DNA from: Euclidia mi
Taxonomy: Eukaryota; Arthropoda; Insecta; Lepidoptera; Erebidae
Reading direction: 5' to 3'
Assembly (NCBI GenBank): GCA_944739405.2
Contig: OX123209.2
Coordinates: 13,410,217-13,474,216, forward strand
Length of the DNA stretch: 64,000 nucleotides
In this document: positions 1 to 9,530 of the stretch, in pieces
How the letters are laid out: each line of letters opens with the position of its first letter
Position numbering within the stretch: position 1 is the first letter of the stretch
Notes under the pieces: model-generated
The model's input: only the letters and a program-made list of their open reading frames with translations
Told to the model about the DNA's origin: nothing
Database searches by the model: none
Position numbers and translations under genes: made by a program

Positions 1-1
1 T

Positions 2-240
2 TTCGTGTACCGATTCCAAGTGAGGACTGTCTCCAGTATAGTTCGTAGTTGGCGCCGTGGTGGCGCTGGTCGTTCTCCGTCTCTCTTGTTCTCGTAGTTA
101 AGATACACAGGAAGAACGTTCGTCTCTCTTGCTCTCGTAGAGACAGCTGTCACAGCGCGACTACCACGCCGCCAAGCGGCAATTTGGGTCATAGAAAGTT
201 TGTATTCAGAGCGCCCATTGTAAATGCGCCTCTATGTGGT
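2..240 (+). repeat. 200-bp interspersed repeat, copy 1
   Basis: This block matches 5247-5455 along nearly its whole length in direct orientation, with the shared opening TTCGTGTRCCGATTCCAAGT and a shared end near TCAGAGCGCCCAT. It contains short internal direct repeats around GTCTCTCTTGYTCT. I see no terminal inverted repeats and no open frame of note, so the class is unknown. The copy may be cut by the window edge. Confidence 0.6.
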
Positions 241-315
241 AGAATATTATTAAAAATATTATAAAAAAAAATATTAAAAATATTTTTACTATTAAAAATA
301 TTTTTACTATTAAAA
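241..315. repeat. AT-rich simple repeat
   Basis: Tandem iterations of TATTAAAAATATTTT with small length changes. It follows directly on the 200-bp repeat and could be its tail. Confidence 0.6.
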
Positions 316-503
316 ATATGTAAATATCTGAGCTCTTTGCTAATGTCCAATCAATTTGTCTGTATGCCTATGACGATCATACAAATTAATTATTATTAGC
401 CGATTAATTAGATAAAGAATAATCGGGCGCTCTTTAACAGACGATCCTAATATGTTATCTATACATAGATTTGGCTACTATAGATAGGTACATACATACA
501 TAG

Positions 504-752
504 TATCACGCCTATATCCCCGAAGAGGTAGGCAGAGGTATATTGCTACACCCACTTTTCGCCAGATTTATTTTAGTCCCACGTAATAAGGGGCAAGCCT
601 ATTGCCGTACCGGGCACATTACTAGACTCCGTGCTGCTACTGAGAATTTCCTAACGGAAAATCCCAATAACACTTTGCCTGACCCGGGGATCCAACCCGA
701 GACCTCCTAATCCCACGCGCACATCTATGGCGCGAGACCAACGAGGCACATA
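504..752 (-). mobile_element. tRNA-derived SINE, family A-prime
   Basis: Minus-strand SINE. The head on that strand runs TGCCTCGTTGGTCTCGCG and has a degenerate B box (GGTTGGATCC). It continues through the family central domain (CAATAGGCTTGCCCC) to the tail CTACCTCTTCGGGGATATAG. It is a diverged copy. The A-prime head differs from family A, which begins GACTGCCTCCGTGGTCCAGT. Confidence 0.85.
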
Positions 753-872
753 GGTACATATTTGACATAAGCCCCGTTCTAAATATGCCAAATATGCATC
801 CTTAGTAGCCAAATCCATGAAAAGATCAAATATTAGAACCATCTCTATCTACAAAAGTAATACTTGGCGCTC

Positions 873-1124
873 TGTAAGACATCAGTCCCGGCTGTCATGA
901 AGATCTTTGGCAGACGTTATGAGGAGTCAGTAACCTCAAATAAACTGATACTGGTCTAAACCATGGAATATCGCTATCCCTTTGGGTTGCGGAGGTCAGA
1001 CGGCAGTCGCTCTGTGGAAAAATTGATATCCTGTCATATCTGGTTAGACCAGTAAGTGGACCTCGGGCTCCAAGGCGTGTAAGTCTTAGATGCAAGCGGG
1101 ATAACGCTAGGGCGATGATGATGA
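873..1124 (+). mobile_element. SINE family C2, body only
   Basis: Contains the family landmarks CTGTCATGAAGATCT, AACCATGGAATATCGCTATC, CTCTGTGGAAAA and the 3' end GGGATAACGCTAGG followed by a GATGATGATG tail. The tRNA-like head seen in the fuller copy at 25866 is missing. A second, more diverged end of the same type follows at 1125-1215. Confidence 0.7.
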
Positions 1125-1417
1125 TGAGGAGTCAGTATGGTTGAAGATGCTGACGTTGATCTTAAGAGAAAATTCTTCGTTGCAACCGAGATGACGCTAG
1201 TGCGATGTTGACGATGAAAATATTCAAGTGCTTAACTCAAAAAGAGAAAAATCTGGTTCCAGGCTAGTAGCATTCTCGTAGCAGTAACAAGAATTGCAGG
1301 GCCATGTCGGAGGGCTTCGGGCGGTCTGTAAACTCCGACACCAGCGTTGGCCACACACTCACGCAAAGAGTTAGTACCGATACAGCGGCGATAGCCTAGT
1401 ATAGAAACCATCAGACT

Positions 1418-1856
1418 AATCTAATGGAAGGAAAGAGGAACCCACCACGCACCCTCGGATTGACCACCCCAACTATTGCAATAGAAAAAGATTGACAATA
1501 CCGAACTCCTCTAAAAGGTTAAGGGATATAGGAATGGTATGGGTTCTAGGAAGATACCTGACTTGCAGTATTCCGCTGTATGCACCGACTATTCTTCGAC
1601 ACGTGTTTCGCCTCTGCACGAGGCATCCTCAGGAGCGATGGGCAACGACTACTCAGTCGTTGCACATCGCTCCATTATATACCACTATAACCCATACCAT
1701 TCCTATATCCCTTATCCTTTTAGAGGAGTTCGGTATTGTCAACCTTTTTCTATTGCAATAGTTGGGGTGGTCAATCCGAGGGTGCCTGGTGGGTTCCCTT
1801 TTCCTTCCATTAGATTACAATGGAGTTCCGCCAAGTAACGCCTGATTCAATCAACT
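1418..1856. mobile_element. Foldback insertion with 13-bp target duplication
   Basis: Arms 1417-1545 and 1689-1817 are near-perfect inverted repeats of about 129 bp around a 143-bp centre. The SINE target sequence AAACCATCAGACT occurs at both 1405-1417 and 1857-1869, a 13-bp direct duplication that fixes the insertion limits. A 39-bp non-palindromic tail (1818-1856) sits on the right. Within the centre, 1632-1672 forms a second hairpin (GGAGCGATG with CATCGCTCC). The long, exact duplication fits target-primed retrotransposition better than a cut-and-paste MITE. A Penelope-like element with inverted pseudo-LTRs is possible. No coding remains. Confidence 0.75.
1595..1634 (-). other. Hammerhead-ribozyme-like motif (tentative)
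   Basis: On the minus strand the order is CUGAGGA (fits CUGANGA), a stem GCCUC-GUGCA-GAGGC, then GAAA, then ACACGUGUC. The last part could form a two-base-pair stem III (AC with GU) ending in the cleavable UC. Against it: one extra U lies between CUGAGGA and the stem, and stem I pairs for only two bases. Penelope-like elements are known to carry such minimal hammerheads. Activity is unproven. Confidence 0.25.
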
Positions 1857-2176
1857 AAACCATCAGACTGCTACGCATAGGGTCTCGGGTTCAAAGTTTC
1901 AAACCTACGGCATGCCGCACTGTCTTTTCGAAGTTATGTGCTGAAAATTGTTAATTATAAATTAATTATCGCTTGCTAAACGGTGAAAGAGTGAGGAAAC
2001 CTGCAGGTCTGTAAGTTCTCCATAATGCTCTTGGAAGACGTGTGAATTCTGTCTACCAAGCGGGGTAGTTCAAGACTTAACTCCCTAACCCCACTTCTCG
2101 CTATGAGAACAGGTGTGATATTAGTGAGACGAGGCCCGCGCCCAGTAAGGAAGTATTATGTAGGGCTGATGATTAT

Positions 2177-3671
2177 GATTAGTAATTTTATATAATTATG
2201 GTAAACGGTTACCATAAAGCGAAGTTCAGTTTTATCAAGATAATGAATCGTTATCGCTTCCGACAATTTATTTGTTAGCTAGATCTACGTATCAAAATGC
2301 TGTGGCGATGATAATAAATTAATGATAAAATTGCTACTGCGCACAACATAATCTCCATATCAATCATCTTCTGTGTATATAAAATTATTGCGTTACTGAT
2401 ACTGACTGACTGACGAATAACCCACAGCCAAAACTATCGGGCCCAATAAGCTGAAAGGACTATGAGATCGTAATTTTCTGAGATTCTTACGGAATCGGGG
2501 AAGAAAGTGAAGAAACGCGCCTCGCGCACTATTCTGACCAGATTTGACAGAATATTAGTTATCTATGGAGCGTCTGCCGTTTGACCACAACACAATTCCA
2601 TGGGTTTGTTGGGTTAGACCAGTATCAGTGACCAGTTAGCATAAGCTTATGTTTAACTTACCACCAGATATAGTAACATATATCAGAGAAAAATTGACAA
2701 TGATCACCAAAATGAAACCCGCATTTTAATGTAAAATTATAACCAAAGTTTTAACATTTCGCTATCCTATTTAAGCAAAATTACTCCAAATAAATAATTG
2801 TTGACCCAAAAGTAGTAAATGATCAGCAAAATTAAACTAGCATTTTAATATAAAATTATAACCAACGTTTTTTTGTTAGTTGTATGAAATACCAACACAT
2901 AAATTGGATTTGGTTACACCACCTAGGTAGTTTAATAAACTAAGTTGACGGAGCCCTGCATCGCAGGGCTCCTATTTTTGAATTAAGGGTCTAAGGGTCA
3001 CTCACAAGAGAACTTAACATAACCTAAAACATAACCATAATTTATTTGGTGATAATTTACTACATTTGGTGTTCGAATACGATTTGAAGTGCAGTCGTGA
3101 CTGAAATAGCTAGTACTAATGTAATTTTAGACTTTATTTTTCTGGTGTATTTATATAATTTTGGTTAAAGAACTAAGGGTATCAAAGCACTTTATGGTGG
3201 TCATTATATTTAACCTAACGACTGTCAAATGTCTTCAAGCCCAAAGCACGGCGCACACTCTATTTACAATTTATTAAACCACACACAACTTTGAAAAGAC
3301 AGCGCTGCGCACCGTGCGTTCGATCGTTTGTTAATTCTGTCCAAAAGGTTTCTCGTAATATGTTTGTTGTAAACCTTGTAATATAAAAAAAATATAAAAA
3401 TGTGTTGGGTGGTGTAAACAACATAAAATAGAATATAAATGAAAAAGAAACTAGTTGGTGGAATAAACAGGTTGTTTATTACATAAACATTGTTTCATAA
3501 AATTTAGAGAAAATTGCATCAAATTACAAAATTTAGTAATAATTAAAATATTTTTTTCGGGCGCCATGATGCAATCCAAAATTACAAAAAATGTCCCAGA
3601 TAATCCAGTGGGAGAACAAAGGAATTTTGACCTCAAAGGAGGTGACCTTAGCCGAAAGGTTAAAACTAAAA
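2177..3671. other. Gene-free AT-rich stretch
   Basis: No coding region is supported. About 2384-2475 matches the start of the Helitron-like repeat (GCGTTACTGA...GACTGACTGAC). Two diverged direct repeats, about 2686-2755 and 2808-2873, share GCATTTTAATRTAAAATTATAACCAA. A 9-bp-stem hairpin (GAGCCCTGC/GCAGGGCTC) lies at 2951-2971. The rest is unassigned. Confidence 0.5.
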
Positions 3672-3993
3672 CAATAGGGTAGTTACCAGGGTCAAAATAA
3701 TTACATTTTATTTAGTCCGTATTTTAGATTAAAAAAAAAAATTGGACACGTATTTTTTCTTTTTTCGATTAAATAAAAAATAACAAAGATATAGCCCATT
3801 AAAGTTACGTGTGACGTCATCTAGTGCGAAAAAATTCAGCACGGTGTGACGTTATACGTAACTTTAATGAGCTATATCTTGGTCATTTTTGGTTTAATTT
3901 ACAAATACGTAATAAAAAAAAACGTATCGCTTATTTTTGAATAATCTAAAGGACGGACTTATCATTTTTTTTTGTCAACTAGCCTATTTTGAT
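3672..3993. mobile_element. Foldback MITE, 322 bp, copy 1
   Basis: Both ends carry an imperfect inverted repeat (AATAGGGTAGTT on the left, AACTAGCCTATT on the right). The interior folds again: GATATAGCCCATTAAAGTTACG near 3790 pairs with CGTAACTTTAATGAGCTATATC near 3860. The whole unit reappears in the opposite orientation at 22668-22987, which sets its limits. It is non-coding. Confidence 0.75.
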
Positions 3994-5120
3994 ATGGTCG
4001 GTAGCATATTAACTCTATAAAGCTTAACAATTTATAATGAAACTAGCAAATTTTACAATAAGTTTTACACAATTTTATAATAACAAGGTTGTAACCAAGT
4101 GAGTAAAGGTAACAAATAAGTTTACTAGGCAAACATTATGCTAATAAAAGTGTTCAAAGTTATCAAACGAAATTTGAATCTAATCGAGTAGGCTAAAATC
4201 GAATCAAGGCTATCGTGTTTGAATCGAGGCTGCGTCCTTATGAAAATAAGTAAATGAGGCTTATAAACACCTGCATTCTTCTAAAATTACAAAAGCAAAA
4301 GGTTACAGAAAATCACCGTATGTTCAATAAATGCAGCTTTGTCCCACGGCCTTCAAAACAGCGTTCAACGGGCTTCATCAGAAGTAAATTACTCCAAATT
4401 CAGAGAAAATAATAACGAGGAGTGATAAAACGCGGCACCAGATCCGCTGTAACACGAAGAAAACAATTTCGTTTTAACAAAACTACTCTCCAAAATGGAG
4501 GTTATTCTAAAGTTCAAAATATTATAAACTCACCGTTTTATCCTCAAATAATGATAATCAAGCGATTGATATCAATGCCAGAGGCATTCTTAAGATTAGA
4601 TGTGTCTGTAATAGAAGGAAATAAATACAATCACGTGTGGAAAACGTCATCTAACGATCCGACATGTTTTTCACAATACAACAAGAAACTTACCATGATT
4701 TGGGTGAAGAGAATCTCACACAATGGAGCCTTACTACGGCTATTTTATAAATTCTATATTAAATTCCAACATCCTATAGGGATTCATCCAATTTTAATGG
4801 ATTGTCGGAATAACGCGCTGCAAACGCTAACGGAATTCAGGAGGCAAGTGACGAATGACAGCCGGATGACAGTTAACTATGCGTCGAAAAACCAAAAACA
4901 AATAAAAATTATAGAAATCTACTATTTCCACAGATTCAAAATTTATCGTTGTAAAATCGACTAATACTAATTAAACTTACTATTATTACCACATTGGTGG
5001 CAATGTAATGCGAGATAAAATCGATGCGTTACAAGGTGCATCGCCGACAAAGAAAATAGCTATCTCTTGTGATGACAATGCAAATGTTGTAATTTTGTCT
5101 TTGATGGAGTGGAGACTCAG
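3994..5120. other. Unassigned stretch with one 180-codon open frame
   Basis: A plus-strand frame runs from 4422 to 4964. Its product is rich in K, I, N, R and Y, has no motif I recognise and no signal or membrane segment, and looks like chance translation of AT-rich DNA. On the minus strand a GTAAGT donor-like site starts at about 4695, but no exon could be built around it. Confidence 0.3.
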
Positions 5121-5125
5121 TTTTA

Positions 5126-5190
5126 CGCACATGTTTGTGAACAACACGTGTTGGCATTGACAACACTAAAGTTGGCAATTATTATTTGAT
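5126..5190 (+). repeat. Direct repeat arm, left of the 200-bp repeat
   Basis: This block (AACAACACGTGTTGGCA through GGCAATTATTATTTG) recurs diverged at 5484-5537 (AACAACGCGTGTTGGCA through GACAATTATTATTTA). The two arms flank the second 200-bp repeat, so either the repeat landed in an older tandem duplication or the arms are part of a larger element. Confidence 0.6.
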
Positions 5191-5246
5191 AGAGACTTAG
5201 TTTTACCAAAGAACTCATATTATATAGAACAGCAGTCCTTAATGAT

Positions 5247-5455
5247 TTCGTGTGCCGATTCCAAGTGGGGTCTGTCCCCAGTGTAGTTCGTAGTTGGCGA
5301 CGCTGGCGTCGTTCTCCGTCTCCATGGCTCCCGTAGTAAAGATACACTGGGGGAACTTCCGTCTCTCTTGCTCTTACACTGGGGGAACAACTGCCACAAT
5401 TTGGGTCGTAGAAAATTTGTCTTCAGAGCGCCCATAGGAAATGTGCTTCTATGTA
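5247..5455 (+). repeat. 200-bp interspersed repeat, copy 2
   Basis: Matches 2-240 in direct orientation. It differs in its middle, where CACTGGGGGAAC occurs twice in tandem. Confidence 0.65.
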
Positions 5456-5574
5456 TACATCTGAGTGCTTTGGTTTTAGGTACATTTTTGTTAACAACGC
5501 GTGTTGGCAACACGAAAAGCTGACAATTATTATTTAGTGGCAACACAGCTTAACTGAAGTTTTTCTGTTTCCAG

Positions 5575-5669
5575 GCACAACAAGTATGGCAAGACGGTGA
5601 CAAAAGCTCCTACTGATGCTGCCAACATCAGCGTCTCACCGCCGCCGCTACATTGCGGTATGCTGTTAG
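5575..5669 (+). CDS. Possible internal exon, 95 bp, unknown gene
   Basis: A strong polypyrimidine tract and acceptor (TTTTTCTGTTTCCAG) ends at 5574. The segment ends at TTAG followed by GTACGT, a good donor. One of the three frames, starting at 5576, is open throughout and gives 31 codons beginning HNKYGKTVTKAP and ending PPPLHCGMLL. A second frame hits a stop after 13 codons. A possible branch site (CTTAACTG) lies about 25 bp upstream of the acceptor. I do not recognise the protein. The surroundings are repeats, as expected for a long intron. An alternative donor (GTATGC) lies 13 bp upstream. It may be chance, because no partner exon is visible. Confidence 0.35.
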
Positions 5670-5844
5670 GTACGTACTTATATGTTTAGTATCTATCATG
5701 GTGGAAGAGGGGGTTTTAATGGGCTGAGTGTGCCCATGGGCTCTTACGCACTATGCTGTTAACCGGCTGACCACATTCCGGCTTCGTAGGTAGGCCATGA
5801 AATTTAGCTGTTTTTGTCATGACAAAAGACTTTTTGACGATTCC

Positions 5845-6025
5845 TATTATAAAATACTTTCTGGTTCCCCTGAAAAATTACTTTTTTTGGGATGTCAACG
5901 ACAAACACTTTTTGGTGATGCCCATTATAATATGACTTTTTGGTAATTCCCATGAAAAATTACTTTTTGGTGATTGCCATGCAAAATTACTTTTTGGTGA
6001 TTCCCATAATAAAACCATTATCAAA
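5845..6025 (+). repeat. Short tandem array, about 28-bp unit
   Basis: Five to six diverged iterations of a unit near TTACTTTTTGGTGATTCCCA. The last three are the most regular. No coding potential. Confidence 0.7.
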
Positions 6026-6244
6026 GTCAACCTTCAAAAGTTAGTCTCTACCACAAATGCCTGAATTCGACACTGCTAGCTCGACTGCCAAAAAATACCG
6101 CAACGAGTAATAAACATATGATAACGAATAATCGCCATCTATCATCTCCAATTCGAACTAATGCCAATTAGTTCTAATCAAAACTAATACATAGTTGGCG
6201 TGACTATTAATTTAATTGATATACATACTTTACCAATATTTTAA

Positions 6245-6355
6245 AAGTGACCGCTCTGTGGAAAAGCTAGTCAAATCTATCTGTCAAATCCGGTTAGACT
6301 AGGAAGCGAATCCCGGAATGCAACTGGCATAACGCTAGGAGGAGGATGCTGATGA
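6245..6355 (+). mobile_element. SINE family C2, 3' part
   Basis: Starts at GACCGCTCTGTGGAAAAGC and runs through the 3' end CATAACGCTAGGAGGAGGATG. It is truncated at the 5' side. Confidence 0.65.
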
Positions 6356-6360
6356 GATTT

Positions 6361-6608
6361 TTTTTATAGACTCACGTCTTTATCCCCGAAGGGTTGGCAG
6401 AGGTGTAAAATTACACCTACATTTTGCTGTCAATTTTAAGCCCCACGTAATAGGGCGCGAGGCTATTGCCGCTAGGGCACATCACCAGACTCCGTGCTGC
6501 TACTGGGAATTTGGAAAAACCCAGTAACACTTTTGCCCGACCTGGGAATCGAACCCGGGACCTCTGATCAGCAGTCACATACGCCATCCACTGGACTACG
6601 GAGGCAGT
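6361..6608 (-). mobile_element. tRNA-derived SINE, family A, near full length
   Basis: The minus-strand head GACTGCCTCCGTAGTCCAGT has a clear B box (GGTTCGATTCC). The element reads through the central domain to the tail CCCTTCGGGGATAAAGACGT. Confidence 0.9.
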
Positions 6609-6897
6609 CTGGGTGATGAGAAACTTTTCTAATAATGATGTACTTTAAGTTTTAATTCATTTCGCAGAGCTTTTTTCTCTGACGTAATCTTATGTCTTTC
6701 GAAACGTAATTGCAAATAAAATTCAAGTTTTTAGTATACTCATCACTGCCCTTCAGATACAGTCTACTGTCAATTCATTTATTTCAGTCGCACAATCAGA
6801 GAGCGGCAGAATCCTGGTCCATTAGCGATGTAATAGAAAATGGCAACGACATAATAGTAAGCGCTTGAGACTGCCTTCGTTTTTCAGTGGACAGCGT

Positions 6898-6960
6898 ATA
6901 TATATATATATATATAATATAATATAATATAATAATATTCTACCACATACACACATCAGC
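6898..6960. repeat. (TA)n and (ATAAT)n microsatellite
   Basis: About ten TA units followed by several AATAT units, then AATATTCTACCACAT, the start of a short interspersed sequence also seen at 19253 and 20310. Confidence 0.8.
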
Positions 6961-6974
6961 GTATTGTGTCTGTT

Positions 6975-7180
6975 TACCGAGAGGTCCCGCTTGCGGCGCC
7001 CGGGTCAGGCAAAAGTGTCACCGAGTTTTTTCGAATACTCAGTAGACTCTGCTGTCTAGCAATGTGCCCGGTAACGACAATAGGCTCGCCCCCTATTAAA
7101 TGGGTCCTAAAACTTCATAATATGGCGAAATGTGGGTGTAATATTACATCTCTGCCTACCCCTTCGTAGACTCAGGCTTG
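6975..7180 (+). mobile_element. SINE family A, head damaged
   Basis: Enters at the end of the tRNA-like head (GAGGTCCCGC) and continues through GGCTCGCCCCCTATTAA to CTACCCCTTCG. A minus-strand piece of C2 follows at 7194-7240. Confidence 0.8.
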
Positions 7181-7605
7181 TGGTTAACCGGGGTTCATTT
7201 ACTAGTCTAGCCGGATTTGACTAAATATTTGCTGTTCCACAGAAAAAAAAAGTCAAAAAACACTTTTTGGAAATTTTATAATCTTAATTAAAGGCTTAAA
7301 GTGTGACTGCTCTAAGATCTTATAAAATGACTGTATCAAATTGTTTAGTTGCTTAGGGCTTATCAAACGCTTGTTTTAACACTGCCATCTATTGAGCTTA
7401 TCTTTAAGTTTGTATGTGTGCGATAGTTCATATTAGAAATATTAGATGGCGTTACCGTGCACTTTATTGGTGTATAATTTATGTATGATACACTTTATTC
7501 ACATTACCAAGTTGTAAACAAAAACTGTTATAGAAATAAAGATAAATAAGTTGAGGCAAAGATTACATAATATATTTTGTTTATTACACGCGCTTGTCCC
7601 CTTAT

Positions 7606-7695
7606 GGATGAATCAAGCAAGAGGTATGTCAGGATCAAATGGCGTTCCGTAGTCTCTGCCTACGTCTTCGGGAAACAGGCGTGAGTCTATGTGTG
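7606..7695 (+). mobile_element. RTE-like LINE, extreme 3' end
   Basis: Carries the last codons and tail of the RTE-like ORF (AGAGGTATGTCAGGATCAAA, then GCGTTCCGTAGTCTCTGCC, then AGGCGTGAGTCTATGTGTG). The tail TA is the insertion point of the pogo-like element that follows. Confidence 0.75.
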
Positions 7696-7697
7696 TA

Positions 7698-8678
7698 GGG
7701 TAGGGGTGTGCAGGACTGCGCACTTTAGCTACTATGATTTCTACAAAAAATACGCAGCAGTTTAGAATCAACTTCAGTCTTTATTCGTTTATTTAGGTTA
7801 TCTGCCTATTAAGAAAAAATATTATAAAAAATATAAAGGTAACATTTTAGGAAATATTTCAAAAAATTGCTGCGTCCTAAATGCGCACTCTTGCACAAAG
7901 TATGCGGACAAGAGTGCGCGGCCCCGGTGTGCAAGTTTGCGCATATTAGTCAATGCGCATTACCTACTCACAAACATCACATTGGAAGTTCCCGTGACCC
8001 ACGTATGCTGTGCATTTGTCGTGCCACCATTCTTTGCAACAAATACACTCAATCCAGTCTTCGGTAATTGGCTCAATGTACACTTCTGAGCAACCTGGAC
8101 ATGACCATATTTTTTTCTTGGGTGCATTGGCTGGCTTCTTTGGCTTAACAGTCTTATTCTTTTTAGGTAAAGGCTTTACACTTTTCTTTTTAGCTATTAA
8201 TAAGCTTAACAGCTTACATATAGCTAATGAAAAACGAATTCCAAATAAAATATGATTCAGTGTACAAGAATTCGCGCGCAGTCTTGTACACGATAGCTAT
8301 GCGCATTCTTGCACAATGAGTAACAAACAGCTTTAAAATACCACAAGTGCCATCTATTGACTTGAATGTCGTACTGGCTCAGGCGAAACACACTTCGAGA
8401 GTAATTTGATAGAAATAAACAGATAAGAACAGCTTACCTGGTTTATATTTACTGCAACCACGTTTATAAAAGACCTAAATTATGTAAGACTGGTATCAAA
8501 TTTAGTTATTTTCAAATAAATTTAAGGAAATTGTATTAAAAACGTAAATTTTTGTGCCGGTACAGTTAGAATGTCGGTAGGACGCTGTCAACTGAAGATG
8601 GCCGCCAACAACTGTTTCCTGATTGGATAATCGCTCTGCGCAATCTTACACACTGCGCAATCTTGCACACCCCTACCC
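7698..8678 (-). mobile_element. Pogo-like non-autonomous DNA transposon, 981 bp
   Basis: Terminal inverted repeats start GGGTAGGGGTGTGCA at both ends (7698 and, inverted, 8678), with further matches over about 25 bp. TA flanks each end, the duplication typical of Tc1/mariner/pogo. A 16-bp motif, consensus TGCGCANTCTTGCACA, recurs at 7707 (inverted), 7882, 8275, 8300, 8637 and 8654, with a partial inverted copy at 7907. These look like transposase binding sites. Only the C-terminal zinc finger of a transposase-like protein survives, so the copy cannot move by itself. It sits in the tail of an RTE fragment. Confidence 0.75.
7964..8257 (-). pseudogene. C-terminal PHD-like zinc finger of a pogo/DDE-type protein
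   Basis: The minus-strand frame ends at the stop 7964-7966. Before it lies a Lys/Pro-rich linker (KPLPKKNKTVKPKKP) and then a zinc-binding pattern: C-x2-C (SCPGC), W-I-x-C-x2-C (WIECICC), W-W-H-x3-C (WWHDKC) and a final F-x-C-x2-C (FQCDVCE) just before the stop. Such a C-terminal PHD-like finger is frequent in insect pogo/tigger-type transposases and some related proteins. The N-terminal HTH and DDE domains are absent, and no start codon lies in frame within the element. A captured host exon is the alternative. Its position inside TA-flanked inverted repeats favours a transposon remnant. Confidence 0.65.
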
Positions 8679-8679
8679 T

Positions 8680-9490
8680 ATGCTTGTCGACTTCTCGGAT
8701 ACTATCAGTGCGTACCATCGGCAAGCTTTTTGGGTTTGGTAACCTGAGCTAGGGTGTCTGTAAATGACCAAGGATTTACTAATATGAACGCAGCAGGCAT
8801 AGGCAGGTCAAAATTATAAATTTGCCAACTGTCCAGCCTCATTGGTACACTTATAATTGTAGTAGTAGTGTAGTTTCTTCGATTATCATTCCAAAAAATG
8901 TATACGAGTAAATGTAGTTATCAGAAGTAAACAGATCTGAACCTACAATCTAATTATGCAGGTTACCTGTTCCTCATCTTGACAAGACAGTGCAAGAGTA
9001 TAGCGGCGATCGGCATCCTACGACCCCACGTAAGCACCCTTTCCTTTCTTCCTTACCACTCCTTTTAGTATCCAATGTATACCGTTTATGCCTTGGAAAT
9101 CTGGCCACCAATCATAGGCGTTTAAAACAGGAGCAATGATATTACAAGAAAAATGTAGATACATTACCTACGTAGTAATCGGTCTGTAGAAACGGTACAC
9201 TAACGCACACATCGATAACGCCATATTTTATTTTATTTTCGGCTGACAAGATGTGTCAGTTTCACTTTGACGTCTGCTCGCGACGTCACACATATGTCAG
9301 ACTTGCCAATTGGCTTATGTTTAGCGTCCTGCTTTTGGTACGCCTATAACATATCTACTTCTTTTTACCTGTGTAACATCAATGAGCAGGGGTGTCCGGT
9401 ATCCCGTGCCGACCCCAGTAGCCACGTCTAGAGTCCGATCCCGAATTTTGGTTACAGAATCGAAATTCTAAGTTGGACACCTAAGAATCG
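8680..9490. other. Unassigned stretch
   Basis: No coding region, SINE or LINE recognised. The GACGTCTGCTCGCGACGTC segment near 9270 is a short quasi-palindrome. Confidence 0.4.
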
Positions 9491-9492
9491 CC

Positions 9493-9530
9493 CGGGGTCT
9501 TCAAAATACAAGAGTATTTTGAAGACCCCG
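9493..9530. repeat. Perfect 17-bp-stem hairpin
   Basis: CGGGGTCTTCAAAATAC pairs exactly with its complement across a 4-base loop (AAGA). It lies in otherwise unassigned DNA; the minus-strand frame over it (9501-9872) has no recognisable domain. Confidence 0.9.

Larger units (their letters stand above)
1384..2176 (+). mobile_element. tRNA-derived SINE, family C, split by an insertion
   Basis: The head GCGATAGCCTAGTATAG starts the element and the rest (CTGCTACGCATAGGG through GGCCCGCGCCCAG) resumes after 1857. Between the two halves lies the foldback insertion 1418-1856. The element ends in a GATGATTATGATT tail. Intact copies at 63374 and 61538 give the uninterrupted order, so the interruption is certain. 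Confidence 0.8.

Noticed and set aside
4422..4964. 180-codon plus-strand open frame
   Set aside because: Composition follows AT-rich DNA (K, I, N, Y), with no motif and no plausible neighbours. Kept only as a note in the unassigned stretch.
2..5455. LTR retrotransposon bounded by the two 200-bp repeats
   Set aside because: The repeats differ too much internally. There is no primer-binding site, polypurine tract, gag or pol between them, and the intervening DNA is a mix of unrelated insertions.
5220..5546. 108-codon minus-strand frame
   Set aside because: Lies across the 200-bp repeat copy and its flanking duplication, with no domain.
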